From Methanosarcina sp. UBA293 (GTDB lineage Archaea; Halobacteriota; Methanosarcinia; Methanosarcinales; Methanosarcinaceae): a stretch of 24,996 nt of DNA. A program made the position numbers and the translations under genes. Shown one piece after another: positions 14,630 to 22,617 of this stretch. The stretch spans positions 1-24,996 of the forward strand of contig DALS01000020.1 of the NCBI GenBank assembly GCA_002499445.1, given 5' to 3'. Each line of letters begins with the position of its first letter. Position 1 is the first letter of the stretch. A model generated the notes under the pieces. The model was not told where the DNA came from. It saw only the letters and a list, made by a program, of their open reading frames with translations, and did not search any database.

Positions 14630-16291
14630 ATGCAAGGCTCTGAGAGTTTCCCGAATAATCCGGATGCAGCCTCATCTAAGACCCGCTCTCTTTTATCGGA
14701 AAGTAAAATCCCGGAGAATAGGGGCTTGCGGGACTCGCTTATTCTCCAGAATCAGACGGCTGCCGTGCTTGAAAGAGACCTCAGGAGCACGATAGCTTTT
14801 CCTCGAACTATTCCCCGCCCTGTGCGAGAAAAAATAGCTGAAATTCTCACTCTTGAAATCCTTTTTGGGCAGCCTTATGAGATAAAGGACCCTGAAAGGT
14901 TCATAGGGACTTTTGGAGCCTTTTATCCAATCCTCCTTACCCTTAGAAATTCAAGACCCTGGCCTAAACTCCGAAAAATTGCAAGAAAAAGTAGAGGAGC
15001 CGGTACTGCAGGCTTGAAGATCCTTCTCCCTCTTATTTATGAGATAATGGAACGGTTTTCAGACTCCTCAACCAGCGTTTTACATGCAGGACATCTTAAG
15101 GAGCTCGACGCCGGAATGGAGGAGATCCTGAGCCAATTTGAAAAAATCCTGAAAGAAACCCTCCTTATGTGGGGAAATACGACATCCTCGGAGTTTTCAG
15201 GCAGGAATGCTCAGGGAATAAGAAATTCCGAAGAATTTGTCCTTCAGGAAGCTGTCTTGGATTTCATGCAGAAAGATGGATATCAGGAGTTTCTAGAAAA
15301 AATAATGGAAGGGGTATACTGGAGAATGAATGAATTCATCTCAGAAATGGAAGAAAACCTGGAACTTTTCGATACACTTGCCCTGCTCTTTCCCCAGCGC
15401 AACTGGAGCTATTCCGTAAAAGAGCTTAAAAAAGAGCCTTTTTATGTGCAGCTTAAGATGCTTAAAAATTATTCGACCTTTTTTGAAAAAAATCCTGATC
15501 TGAGGAAAATTGTGGATTTTATCGGCAGGCGGGAATTTGATCCGCCTTCGGACCGTATACACCTTTCGCCTTTCGGGAAAAACCGGATCCAAACCGTGCG
15601 TTTTTCCGATTCCATCAATAATCTGCTGCCCATGGAAGCCGCAAAACTCCTGAATCCCTCCCTGAAAAAAAAGTTTTATGCGGAAATGCTTGAAGGAAAG
15701 CTCCTTACCTACCAGCTGTTAGGAAAATATTACACTGGTCCTCCTCGCATAAAACCCAGAGGCACGATGATCGTGCTTGTGGATACCTCCGGGTCAATGC
15801 ATGGAGCTCCCCAGACGCTAGCTAAGTCTGCGGTGCTGGCTATGGCAAAACGTATGCTCTCCCAGCAGAGGGACATGAAAGTCATCCTTTTTGCCTCGAC
15901 AAGTCAGCACCTGGAAATCGAACTCAGCAGCAGGAAAAAAATGTCCGAGAAATTCCTGAACTTCCTTCTCTATACCTTTGGTGGGGGAACGGACTTCAAC
16001 ACCGCCCTTGCCTCAGGCCTTAAGTCCCTGAAGGAAAAAGACTTCCAGGGAGCAGACCTGCTTTTTATAACCGACGGCAAATCCGAAGTTTCCGATGAAC
16101 TGGTACTTGCCCGCTGGGAAGAGGCAAAAAAGAAGTATAATGCAAAAGTCTATTCCCTGATCGTAGGCAGCAGCGGAGCAGGCGGACTTTCAGCAATCTC
16201 GGATTATACTTATTTTGTGGAAATGGAGCTCGATTCTGAAGGCAGCAGTGGGTTTGTAAGGCTAATCGAGTCAACAGAACAGAAAGCATAA
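14630..16291 (+). CDS. viaA: ViaA-type VWA-domain protein, RavA partner
   Basis: This 553-aa soluble protein has a C-terminal von Willebrand A domain with a complete MIDAS: DTSGS (385-389), the Thr in GGGTDF and the Asp in FITDGKS. The order VLVDTSGSMHGAPQTLAKSA, then KVILFAS, FGGGTDFNTAL, then ADLLFITDG matches ViaA, which stimulates and targets RavA. The first 350 residues are helical and divergent, as in the family. The start has a GAGGT site 7 nt upstream and follows ravA by 66 nt on the same strand, so the two are an operon. In E. coli RavA-ViaA acts on respiratory enzymes and affects aminoglycoside sensitivity; the archaeal targets are unknown. The last codons (after 16265) overlap the truncated MATE pseudogene on the other strand. 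Confidence 0.85.
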   Translation: MQGSESFPNNPDAASSKTRSLLSESKIPENRGLRDSLILQNQTAAVLERDLRSTIAFPRTIPRPVREKIAEILTLEILFGQPYEIKDPERFIGTFGAFYPILLTLRNSRPWPKLRKIARKSRGAGTAGLKILLPLIYEIMERFSDSSTSVLHAGHLKELDAGMEEILSQFEKILKETLLMWGNTTSSEFSGRNAQGIRNSEEFVLQEAVLDFMQKDGYQEFLEKIMEGVYWRMNEFISEMEENLELFDTLALLFPQRNWSYSVKELKKEPFYVQLKMLKNYSTFFEKNPDLRKIVDFIGRREFDPPSDRIHLSPFGKNRIQTVRFSDSINNLLPMEAAKLLNPSLKKKFYAEMLEGKLLTYQLLGKYYTGPPRIKPRGTMIVLVDTSGSMHGAPQTLAKSAVLAMAKRMLSQQRDMKVILFASTSQHLEIELSSRKKMSEKFLNFLLYTFGGGTDFNTALASGLKSLKEKDFQGADLLFITDGKSEVSDELVLARWEEAKKKYNAKVYSLIVGSSGAGGLSAISDYTYFVEMELDSEGSSGFVRLIESTEQKA

Positions 16292-16649
16292 ATGCCAGAA
16301 GGTCAGAGACTGGAAAAGCCGCCCAAACTCCATCAAGCCCGTATAAACGGGGGAGGAGAATAACCGCAGGGATAAGGAAGAGTAGCTGCCTGCTAATGGA
16401 AAGCAGGAAAGCAGGTCTGGCTTTTCCTAAAGCCTGGAACACAGTTGATGTGATTACGTTCAAACCTATAAAAGGCATTCCCACAACCATAATCATTATG
16501 GCATTTTTCCCAACTGCCAGATATTCAGGATCTGTACTGAATAATCCGAGAAGTTGTTCTGTGAAAAGATAAATTATAAGCAAGCCAAGAAGTCCAAAGA
16601 CCGTTGTTGCTGCTAAAGACAATTTTACGGCTTCGGCTATCCTTCCATA
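16266..16649 (-). pseudogene. MATE efflux transporter, C-terminal fragment
   Basis: The minus strand encodes RIAEAVKLSLAATTVFGLLG, then FTEQLLGLFSTDPEYLAVGK, MVVGMPFIGLNVI, FQALGKARPAFLLSISRQ, FLIPAVILLPRLYGLDGVW and AFPVSDLLAF. This is the typical last quarter (TM helices 9-12) of a MATE-family multidrug/Na+ antiporter, normally about 450 aa. The N-terminal three quarters are missing. The frame is closed upstream by a stop within the marR remnant and has only a TTG (16620-16622) as a possible start. At the other end, similarity fades where viaA begins on the opposite strand, and the open frame continues to 16065 without meaning. The fragment cannot make a transporter. The junction with the marR end at about 16649 suggests one deletion joined two operon neighbours. 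Confidence 0.75.
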
Positions 16650-17007
16650 TAAGAATTCAATTTCTTAAGAATTATATCTCTCATTTCCTTTCCTTTTTCA
16701 GTTAGGTAAACCCTGTAAGCTCGAAGGTCGTTTTCATCCCTTTCCCTGTACACATAACCTTCTTTCTCAAGACTCTGGATCGCCCTTGCACTTGTTGCTT
16801 TGCTTACTTTCAAAATCTTTGCAAGGGTCTCCTGAGAGACTCCGTCGCTATGTATAAAATCATTAAAAAATCAAATTGTCCACTGCCAAGCCGGTAAGCT
16901 TCGAGTTCCTTTGCCATGTATGCAAGATGGCTTCGATAAATATGGGCAATCGGACCTAATATATTTCTCGAGTCTGTTTCTCCTGAGATTTCCATAATTT
17001 TATCCAT
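16637..17007 (-). pseudogene. MarR-family regulator, frameshifted and truncated
   Basis: Starting at ATG 17005-17007 the minus strand reads MDKIMEISGETDSRNILGPI, then LEAYRLGSGQFDFLMILY. The frame then breaks near 16850-16854 (TACATAGC where TACCATAGC would continue). In the restored frame it reads HSDGVSQETLAKILKVSKAT, SARAIQSLEKEGYVYRERDE, NDLRAYRVYLTEKGKEMRDI and ends ILKKLNSYMEG at 16637. This is a complete MarR winged helix (recognition helix SKATSARAIQSLEKEGYV, wing RERDENDLRAYRVYLT). It lacks about 25 residues of the C-terminal dimerisation helix, which now fuses to MATE sequence. In relatives such a regulator usually controls the efflux gene beside it. Two lesions (1-nt loss and deletion) make it a pseudogene. 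Confidence 0.8.
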
Positions 17008-17010
17008 CAC

Positions 17011-17318
17011 AATTACGAACTGGACGGGATTATTTTTGAAATACTGACTACTTAATAAATAGTTACGAATGAAACTAAAATTAAAGTGTTAGATTCCAGT
17101 TACTTTATAAAAATAGCAAAAGGTATCTACACAAATGCAAAGTTACGTAAACTATCTTTGAAAACCAACAGATAGAGATTCGTACTTTTTCAACGTTTTC
17201 AAGATTTTAATTTCTCTTGAAGAGGTCTTGGATTGCAGGGCGGAGGATGAGCTCTATATGTAATGCATTATTAAAATCTATATAAACCATGCTTGATTTT
17301 GGCCGAGATTTAAGTCTG
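17011..17318. other. Intergenic region without recognisable gene
   Basis: About 300 nt with no plausible frame. A TATA-like TATTTATTAAG on the minus strand (near 17055) could have driven the dead marR gene. The rest shows nothing I can assign. Confidence 0.4.
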
Positions 17319-18161
17319 TTACTCCTGCGTTAAAAAGAATGATTTACTCGAATTTATCCATTTATATTTAGGGCTCTCAAACATCAACCTATATGAACCC
17401 GGAGGCAAGGAAGTAGTATTATTCAGAGAAATATAATAATTTCCTGCTCCTAGTGAATACCCACTTAATGTATTGTTAAATTGAGTATTTGAGTTATTTG
17501 AATATAAATATAAAGATGACACTGGTTTTAAACTATCTGGATCATCATGTAATAAGGAAACAAATAGTCCAGTATCCGGACCACCAATTTTAGCATGTAT
17601 GGTAGATGGACCACCAATTTTATATTTATAACTGATGTCAGCAGAAACACTACCAAACTTCAAATTTTCATCATATGAGGTTACAGCTAATACCAAAAAA
17701 AGTATAAAACAAAATGAACCAAAGAGAAGAAATACCTTTGAAAAAAACCTAATTATATGACTTACATCCTCAACTTCATCAGATAAACTAATATAACCGT
17801 TATTTCGTAGACTGATTAAAAATAATATAATCGCCAATGAAAAAAAGATTATTGCTATAGTAATTGCGTTTTTTTCCGTAGGTAATGGATATTGTAAAGA
17901 AAAATAAAAATCAAATATTGAAAAAACAGTAACTCCTGCCCAAACGAGAAAAATAATCGGAGGTATCAATGGAAAGTAGTCATTATCTATATAACGTCTG
18001 ATTCTAAACCTAGTACGATAAAATAATATAGCAATCGAGAGAAATATAAAATGGTATGGATACCATCTATCTAAATAAATATATAGATTTTCTGGAATAG
18101 AAACAGTTGTGGAAAATTTTATCCATTGAATAATTTTCTCAAGGTCGGAAATGTTGGGCAT
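17319..18161 (-). CDS. Unknown four-TM membrane protein with extracytoplasmic tail
   Basis: This protein of about 280 residues has four hydrophobic helices: PYHFIFLSIAILFY, LIPPIIFLVWAGVTVFSIF, AITIAIIFFSLAIILFLISL and VFLLFGSFCFILFLVLAVT. A beta-rich tail of about 110 residues follows, with several sequons (NNS, NNT, NTT, NSS) and ending GSYRLMFESPKYKWINSSKS plus FFLTQE. The tail pattern (GLFVSLLHDDP, then YYISLNNTTSLPPGSYRLMF) looks like a small Ig-like or jelly-roll fold facing outside; this is inference. I do not recognise a family. The start is ATG 18159-18161, 9 nt after GAAGGG; a TTG three codons upstream abuts that site and is less likely. The gene is more AT-rich than its neighbours, which hints at acquisition. 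Confidence 0.75.
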   Translation of the reverse strand: MPNISDLEKIIQWIKFSTTVSIPENLYIYLDRWYPYHFIFLSIAILFYRTRFRIRRYIDNDYFPLIPPIIFLVWAGVTVFSIFDFYFSLQYPLPTEKNAITIAIIFFSLAIILFLISLRNNGYISLSDEVEDVSHIIRFFSKVFLLFGSFCFILFLVLAVTSYDENLKFGSVSADISYKYKIGGPSTIHAKIGGPDTGLFVSLLHDDPDSLKPVSSLYLYSNNSNTQFNNTLSGYSLGAGNYYISLNNTTSLPPGSYRLMFESPKYKWINSSKSFFLTQE

Positions 18162-18310
18162 AGGTTTCAACCCTTCTAAGACAGGTTTGATTAAATCTTT
18201 TTGTTAATAACTTTTTCTATTTTCGTATAGATTACGATTTTTCCTTTTTATTTCATTTTAATCCCTTAATAATTGTATAAAGCATGGTCATTGTTGAAGT
18301 GAAAGAAAAT

Positions 18311-19117
18311 TTAGACCAGATAATACACAAAAGCACTTAAAACCAGTCTGATTAATGAAAATACAATCGAAATCATTGAAAAAGCCACAAGATATATGTT
18401 TAGAGCCAGAATATCCACAAAAAGGCCGGAAAAATCAGCATTAAGGACAAAGGCAACTAAATTTACCAACAGAATAAAGGTAAAGATCGTTATCAAACCC
18501 CTGCCTGCCCCTTTAAGATCTTCCCTGCTTAAAGCTATATGGGAAGAAACTCCTATTGCCAGGGCAAAATAAATCCAGAAATTGAGAGAAATCAAGTTTT
18601 CTGGAGAAAAAATACTTCCAAAGAGGCCCGCAGTAAGGGCGAAAATTTTTGTCAACATATACTGGTCCGGCTGGGCGGGTTCAAGGGCAAGATAGTCGGC
18701 AACCCTGGCAAAAGAATCAGGCAGAAGAAAGTGCATCCCAAGTATAAGGGCTGCTGTTCCACTAAAAATTGGGCCCATGCCTATGAAAAAATTTCCTATG
18801 TTCTGGTAGAGGCTTTTCGAGTTCCAGCTATGATTGACGTATCCAAGGACACCGTCCTTTGCTTTGCGGTCAAATAGCTTGAATCCACTTATCTTGTGTC
18901 TGAACAGATAACACATCAGCAGGTGACCAAGCTCGTGGATAGGAGTGCCTATCCAGGCTGTAACAAGAATTCCTTTCCTGCTAAACACCTTCTGGACATA
19001 AAAGTTAGCTCGGTTTTCAAGAACTCCAATTATAATGCCGACAAGAATCAAAGAGCCTGTAACGTAAAAGGTTTCGAACAGACTTACCCGAAAAATCGTA
19101 AGAAGCATATTTTCCAT
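18311..19117 (-). CDS. M50-like membrane metalloprotease candidate
   Basis: The 268-aa polytopic membrane protein has about seven hydrophobic segments. The motif GTPIHELGHLL (57-67) puts HExxH (His61, Glu62, His65) at the start of a membrane helix, as in site-2-type M50 proteases. MGPIFSGTAALILGM in the next helix may correspond to the family's conserved Gly/Pro-containing helix. The usual later NPxPxxxLDG motif that supplies the third zinc ligand is not visible. A candidate third ligand is an Asp in the later loops (PDQYM or the ADFSG helix), so the activity is uncertain. The start has GGGAG 7-8 nt upstream. It lies 149 nt before the unknown four-TM gene on the same strand, and the two may be co-transcribed. 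The substrate is unknown. Confidence 0.7.
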   Translation of the reverse strand: MENMLLTIFRVSLFETFYVTGSLILVGIIIGVLENRANFYVQKVFSRKGILVTAWIGTPIHELGHLLMCYLFRHKISGFKLFDRKAKDGVLGYVNHSWNSKSLYQNIGNFFIGMGPIFSGTAALILGMHFLLPDSFARVADYLALEPAQPDQYMLTKIFALTAGLFGSIFSPENLISLNFWIYFALAIGVSSHIALSREDLKGAGRGLITIFTFILLVNLVAFVLNADFSGLFVDILALNIYLVAFSMISIVFSLIRLVLSAFVYYLV

Positions 19118-19454
19118 TTTTAACTCCCTTAATTGTAATTTCTAGGAGAAGTTTTAGCTTCGAATGACCCAGAATTTGATTTCACAGGCCAGCTTTTATT
19201 ACATGGGAGCTGAAGTAATATAATAATTCTTAATAACTCTTTTCTCATAGCAACTTTTTTCAGCAGCTATTTTTTCAGCAGTTATTTTCATGATAACTCT
19301 TTTTTCGAAAATTCGTGATAATTCTGTTTAGAAAAAATTATTAATATTATTATTAGGAATCAATAATTGTAATTAGAAGTAAATAATTATTATAAGAAAA
19401 GATATAATATTATTAGAAATGAATGATATTATTAAAAAATAATAGTTATGCTAT
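19118..19454. other. Low-complexity AT-rich intergenic region
   Basis: No gene is present. The stretch 19231-19320 repeats short units (AATAACTCTTTT, CAGCAG[CT]TATTTT twice). The stretch 19330-19445 is almost pure A/T with ATTATTA runs. It holds the leader of the M50-like gene and the 3' flank of the SET gene. Confidence 0.5.
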
Positions 19455-19856
19455 TCAGCTAATTTCAAGACTATCCTGACCTGTAAGATCAAACCAGACT
19501 GGAGTTTTGTCTTCAGGATTGCAGTTATAATTTATTGTGATTTCTTCGTTATCCTCAATGTCTCTAATGCAAACGTATTTTAAAAGGCTGTTATCGAAAT
19601 CTTTGTAGTATCTTGCATTCGGCGTGTAAGAATGATTATAAAGAGAGCCATAGCCAAGTGCAATAGCCGCATCTTTTGAGTCGGGACCCCAGGCAAAGTA
19701 ATAATTATAGAGTTGCGTGAGCTCAAGAGTGTCTAATTCTTTAGCAGGTAAAACTATAACAGGACAGGATTCTATTACCTCGCCTTTTTTAAAATTTCTC
19801 TGTGCAAATACACCTCTACCTTTTCCAGGTGAGTTTTTAATACCTATCGACAACAT
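19455..19856 (-). CDS. SET-domain protein lysine methyltransferase
   Basis: This 133-aa soluble protein is almost only a SET domain: GKGRGVFA (11-18) at the N-terminal strand, GYGSLYNHSYTPNARY with the S-adenosylmethionine-binding NHSxxPN knot (74-80), and NEEITINYN (103-111) with the catalytic Tyr. A short C-terminal WFDLTG tail follows, and no post-SET cysteines. A protein of this type from Methanosarcina mazei was reported to methylate the DNA-binding protein MC1-alpha, so a chromatin role is plausible here too; that is carried over, not seen. The ATG has GGGAT 8 nt upstream, and a TATA box lies at 19918-19930 (minus). It is a single gene. Confidence 0.88.
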   Translation of the reverse strand: MLSIGIKNSPGKGRGVFAQRNFKKGEVIESCPVIVLPAKELDTLELTQLYNYYFAWGPDSKDAAIALGYGSLYNHSYTPNARYYKDFDNSLLKYVCIRDIEDNEEITINYNCNPEDKTPVWFDLTGQDSLEIS

Positions 19857-19917
19857 ATGACCAGATCCCTGTAAAAAAATTGTTACTATCTACAAACTAT
19901 TTTATTATCTGTGAAAA

Positions 19918-19930
19918 CATATAATTTATA
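19918..19930 (-). promoter_or_regulatory. TATA box for the SET gene
   Basis: On the minus strand it reads TATAAATTATATG, about 65-70 nt before the ATG, giving a leader of about 40 nt. Confidence 0.5.
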
Positions 19931-20170
19931 GATTTCCCTCTGATTATTTTAAAAAATGGCAACTTATTGAAATTTGGTTTGTGACACTTTTAATATTCTA
20001 GCTTCACGAAATTTGTGATTTAACGAGCTTTACACACACTGTTTTCCTTAATATATTTTCCTTCATCGATTCAGATATCTCACATGCGTTTTTTTACTTA
20101 GAATAAAATGTTCATTTAACAGGAAATATAGAGAAAGTAGACTTATAGAAGATAAACTTTTAAAAAATTA

Positions 20171-20178
20171 TTTATAAT
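20171..20178 (+). promoter_or_regulatory. TATA box for the ABC transporter unit
   Basis: TTTATAAT preceded by an A-rich element lies about 33 nt before the ATG at 20208. It implies a leader of fewer than 15 nt that still contains the GGGATGA ribosome binding site. Confidence 0.5.
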
Positions 20179-20207
20179 AACATGAGTAAGTTATTCGGGA
20201 TGAAAAT

Positions 20208-20948
20208 ATGGAAGATACACTGATTGCCTTTCACGATGTCTGGAAAACTTATCAGATGGGAGAAGTCCAGGTCAATGCCCTGAAAGCTGTAAGCGTGAAA
20301 TTTAAAAAAGGAGAATTCGCCACAATAGTCGGGCCTTCTGGAAGTGGGAAATCCACAATGATGAACCTTGTAGGCTGTCTTGACACCCCTACAAAAGGCA
20401 AGATTTTCCTGAAAGGCCGGAATATAGCCTGGCTTGAAGAATCGGATCTTGCAGCTCTGAGAGGCAGGACAATAGGATTTGTTTTCCAGCAGTATAACCT
20501 TATTCCTGGCATGACAGCCCTTGAAAATGTGCTTTTGCCCCTCGAAATTCAGGAAACTAACGATAGTATAGCAGAAAAAAGGGCAAAGAAACTGCTTTCA
20601 CTTGTAGGGCTTTCAGATAAAATCCAGCATAAACCTTCTCAGCTTTCAGGCGGCCAGCAGCAAAGAGTCTCAATCGCAAGAGCGCTTGCCTGCAATCCAG
20701 AAATCATTCTTGCAGATGAGCCAACAGGTGCTTTGGACAGTGTTACTGGAAAAGAACTACTTGCAATGCTCTATCGGCTCTGGAAAGAAGATGGCAAAAC
20801 AATAGTGATGGTCACGCATAACCTGCAACTTGCAAGGTACGCAAGCAGGCTCATTGAATTAAAGGATGGAAAGATTGTCAGGGATGAGAAGATTGAGGAA
20901 AAATTCGACCCTGAAAAATTATTAGAAATACAGGAAACTGAAACTTAA
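20208..20948 (+). CDS. MacB/LolD-type ABC transporter ATP-binding protein
   Basis: The 246-aa protein is a complete ABC ATPase: Walker A GPSGSGKST (42-50), Q-loop VFQQYNLIPGMTALEN, signature LSGGQQQR (146-153), Walker B ILADEPTGALD (Asp170, Glu171) and H-loop VTHN (His204). The N-terminal VWKTYQMGEVQVNALKAVS is typical of the MacB/LolD/FtsE branch, whose partners are FtsX-like permeases that act by pulling on substrates rather than by channel transport. The matching permease is encoded at 22618-23982, after an extracellular adaptor-like protein. The start follows GGGATGA. A hairpin terminator between this gene and the next suggests that ATPase and membrane parts can be made in different amounts. 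Confidence 0.93.
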   Translation: MEDTLIAFHDVWKTYQMGEVQVNALKAVSVKFKKGEFATIVGPSGSGKSTMMNLVGCLDTPTKGKIFLKGRNIAWLEESDLAALRGRTIGFVFQQYNLIPGMTALENVLLPLEIQETNDSIAEKRAKKLLSLVGLSDKIQHKPSQLSGGQQQRVSIARALACNPEIILADEPTGALDSVTGKELLAMLYRLWKEDGKTIVMVTHNLQLARYASRLIELKDGKIVRDEKIEEKFDPEKLLEIQETET

Positions 20949-21188
20949 GAGGAAAACTATAAAGGCTTTCAAAATGTATAAATACATATTATAAAAATCA
21001 AATGAGTTGCGGAATCAAGCTCAATCATCTTAGGTTTTTCAGGAAATCGAAGTTATTTCGTATTAAGACATGCCCGATTGAGATTTTATTCAAACTGATT
21101 CAAACTGATTCTGACCTAATGCACCTGATGAAAAAATCCTTCGGGAGTTTTTTTAGAATTATGAAATCAATAAATTGGTGAATATAAA
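20949..21188 (+). promoter_or_regulatory. Gap with possible second promoter and attenuator
   Basis: After the ATPase stop, TATA-like GTATAAATAC (about 20978-20987) and TATTATAAAA (20987-20996) could start a second mRNA for the downstream genes. ATTCAAACTG is repeated in tandem near 21087-21106. The UUCG-looped hairpin at 21131-21154 follows, then the GGTG ribosome binding site of the next gene. Confidence 0.4.
21131..21154 (+). terminator. UUCG-loop hairpin with T-run inside the ABC unit
   Basis: AAAAAATCC, loop TTCG, then GGAGTTTTTTT: a short TCC/GGA stem extended by A-T pairs, with the T-run as its own 3' arm. It sits 35 nt before the extracellular-subunit gene and could end or attenuate the ATPase transcript. 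Confidence 0.5.
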
Positions 21189-22583
21189 ATGAATAATAAA
21201 CTTAAAGGCTTTATTTATTTACTCTTGCTGCTTTCATTATGCGCCCAGCCTGTCTTGGCTGAGGATACTCTTGAGGATAAGAACAACCTTGAAAATGAAA
21301 TTACTTCTTACACAAGTCTTGGCCTTGATAAAGGTTTAACTGTCGACCTGCTTAATCAGAACCCAGACCCGATAAAACCCGGGGATGTTCTTGAAGTCAG
21401 GCTTTCAATCCAGAATACGGGATATAAGAACCTTGATAATTGTATTATTGAAATCAAGCCCAAGTACCCTTTTAAAGCCCTCGACGGAGAGAAGCTTGTA
21501 CAGAATATAGGCACTCTGGGAAAACGCTCTGAAGATAACCGCAGAAAAGTCGTGAAATTCAAGCTTGGGCTTGAAAATAACGTCAATAAAGGTAAATATC
21601 CTCTGACAGTGTACCTTTACACAGATGGGAACAGAAATCTCGCTCTAACAAAAGAATTCAATATAGACGTTGACAGCGAATCAAATGCCGAAATCGAATA
21701 TATAAGTGTAGAGAAAATGGTGCCAGGAAAGAAAACTGATCTTGTATTTGGCGTAAAAAATGTAGGAAATTCTCCCCTGAGAAACGCGATGTTTTCCTGG
21801 GAATGCGCTAATGATGTGATCCTGCCTGTAGGTTCCAGCAATGTTAAGCACATTAACCTGATTGATATCGGGGACACTGCCAATGTCAGTTTCGATGTCC
21901 TGACAAATGTCAATACAAAGCCAGGCCTGTATAAACTGGACATGGTGCTCACGTATGACGATGTTGAAGAACTCAAGACTATTACGGAAGCGGGCACTGT
22001 AGAAAACCAGAAACGAAAAGAGATCAAAAGCAAGGCTGGAATCTACATTGGAGGCACCACGGAATTCGATATCGCATTCATGGAAAGGAGCCAGACCGGA
22101 GCGTATACTTTTTCGATTTCGAATATTGGAAATAACGGAGCAAATTCAGTCAAAGTTTCTCTTCCCTTACAGGCAAACTGGACTGCTGCGGACGGAAGTA
22201 ACTCCGTAATTCTCGGAAACTTGCAAAAAGGAGACTACACATATGCTGATTTCAACCTTAAACCATCAGAGGTCGGGAAAGACCTGCCTATAAAATTTGA
22301 AATCAGTTACACCTCAAATGACGGGATCAGACAGACTGAGGAAAAGGAGATGTCCCTTTACTCCTCACCGTTTACACCAACTGCCGAGCCTGGAATGTCT
22401 GGTATGCCGCAAAAGAGCAGTTCGAGCTCACCTAAGTACAAAGCCGGATTCTTTATGCTTGCCTGTATAGCTTGTGTTGTGATCTATAAAAAGCATCAAA
22501 AGAAGATGAAAGTAAAGGATACACAGGAAAAAGAACTTAACGAAATGATTAACCAGATGCTAGTCGAAGACCAGGACAGGTAA
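21189..22583 (+). CDS. Membrane-anchored extracellular CARDB/COG1361-type protein
   Basis: This 464-aa protein has a signal peptide (residues 1-24, ending QPVLA), a long extracellular part and a C-terminal TM helix (AGFFMLACIACVVIYKK, about 418-435) with a basic cytoplasmic tail. The outside part contains repeated Ig-like modules: NPDPIKPGDVLEVRLSIQNT (about 57-76), MVPGKKTDLVFGVKNVGNSP, and GAYTFSISNIGNNGANSVKV. Each has the PG-x(3)-V...V-x-NxG pattern of CARDB/NEW3 domains, which is known from COG1361 S-layer-related proteins. It lies between an ABC ATPase and an FtsX-type permease, so it is probably the outer partner of that transporter: a substrate receptor, or a spacer reaching through the S-layer. 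That role is inferred from context. The start has GGTG about 8 nt upstream. Confidence 0.85.
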   Translation: MNNKLKGFIYLLLLLSLCAQPVLAEDTLEDKNNLENEITSYTSLGLDKGLTVDLLNQNPDPIKPGDVLEVRLSIQNTGYKNLDNCIIEIKPKYPFKALDGEKLVQNIGTLGKRSEDNRRKVVKFKLGLENNVNKGKYPLTVYLYTDGNRNLALTKEFNIDVDSESNAEIEYISVEKMVPGKKTDLVFGVKNVGNSPLRNAMFSWECANDVILPVGSSNVKHINLIDIGDTANVSFDVLTNVNTKPGLYKLDMVLTYDDVEELKTITEAGTVENQKRKEIKSKAGIYIGGTTEFDIAFMERSQTGAYTFSISNIGNNGANSVKVSLPLQANWTAADGSNSVILGNLQKGDYTYADFNLKPSEVGKDLPIKFEISYTSNDGIRQTEEKEMSLYSSPFTPTAEPGMSGMPQKSSSSSPKYKAGFFMLACIACVVIYKKHQKKMKVKDTQEKELNEMINQMLVEDQDR

Positions 22584-22617
22584 ACCCGAAAAACGCAGAA
22601 GCAGGATCTGTGGTTTC

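Larger units (their letters stand above)
19857..20207. other. Divergent promoter region between SET and ABC genes
   Basis: No gene is seen. It contains the minus-strand TATA box for the SET gene (19918-19930) and the plus-strand TATA box for the ABC ATPase (20171-20178), with about 240 nt of unassigned AT-rich DNA between. Confidence 0.5.

Noticed and set aside
16065..16265. Extension of the MATE frame into viaA
   Set aside because: Similarity to MATE ends near 16266; the rest is antisense to the well-supported viaA VWA domain.
18539..19123. Plus-strand frames of 112 and 75 codons
   Set aside because: They are antisense to the M50-like membrane protein, which has the HExxH motif and a good ribosome binding site.
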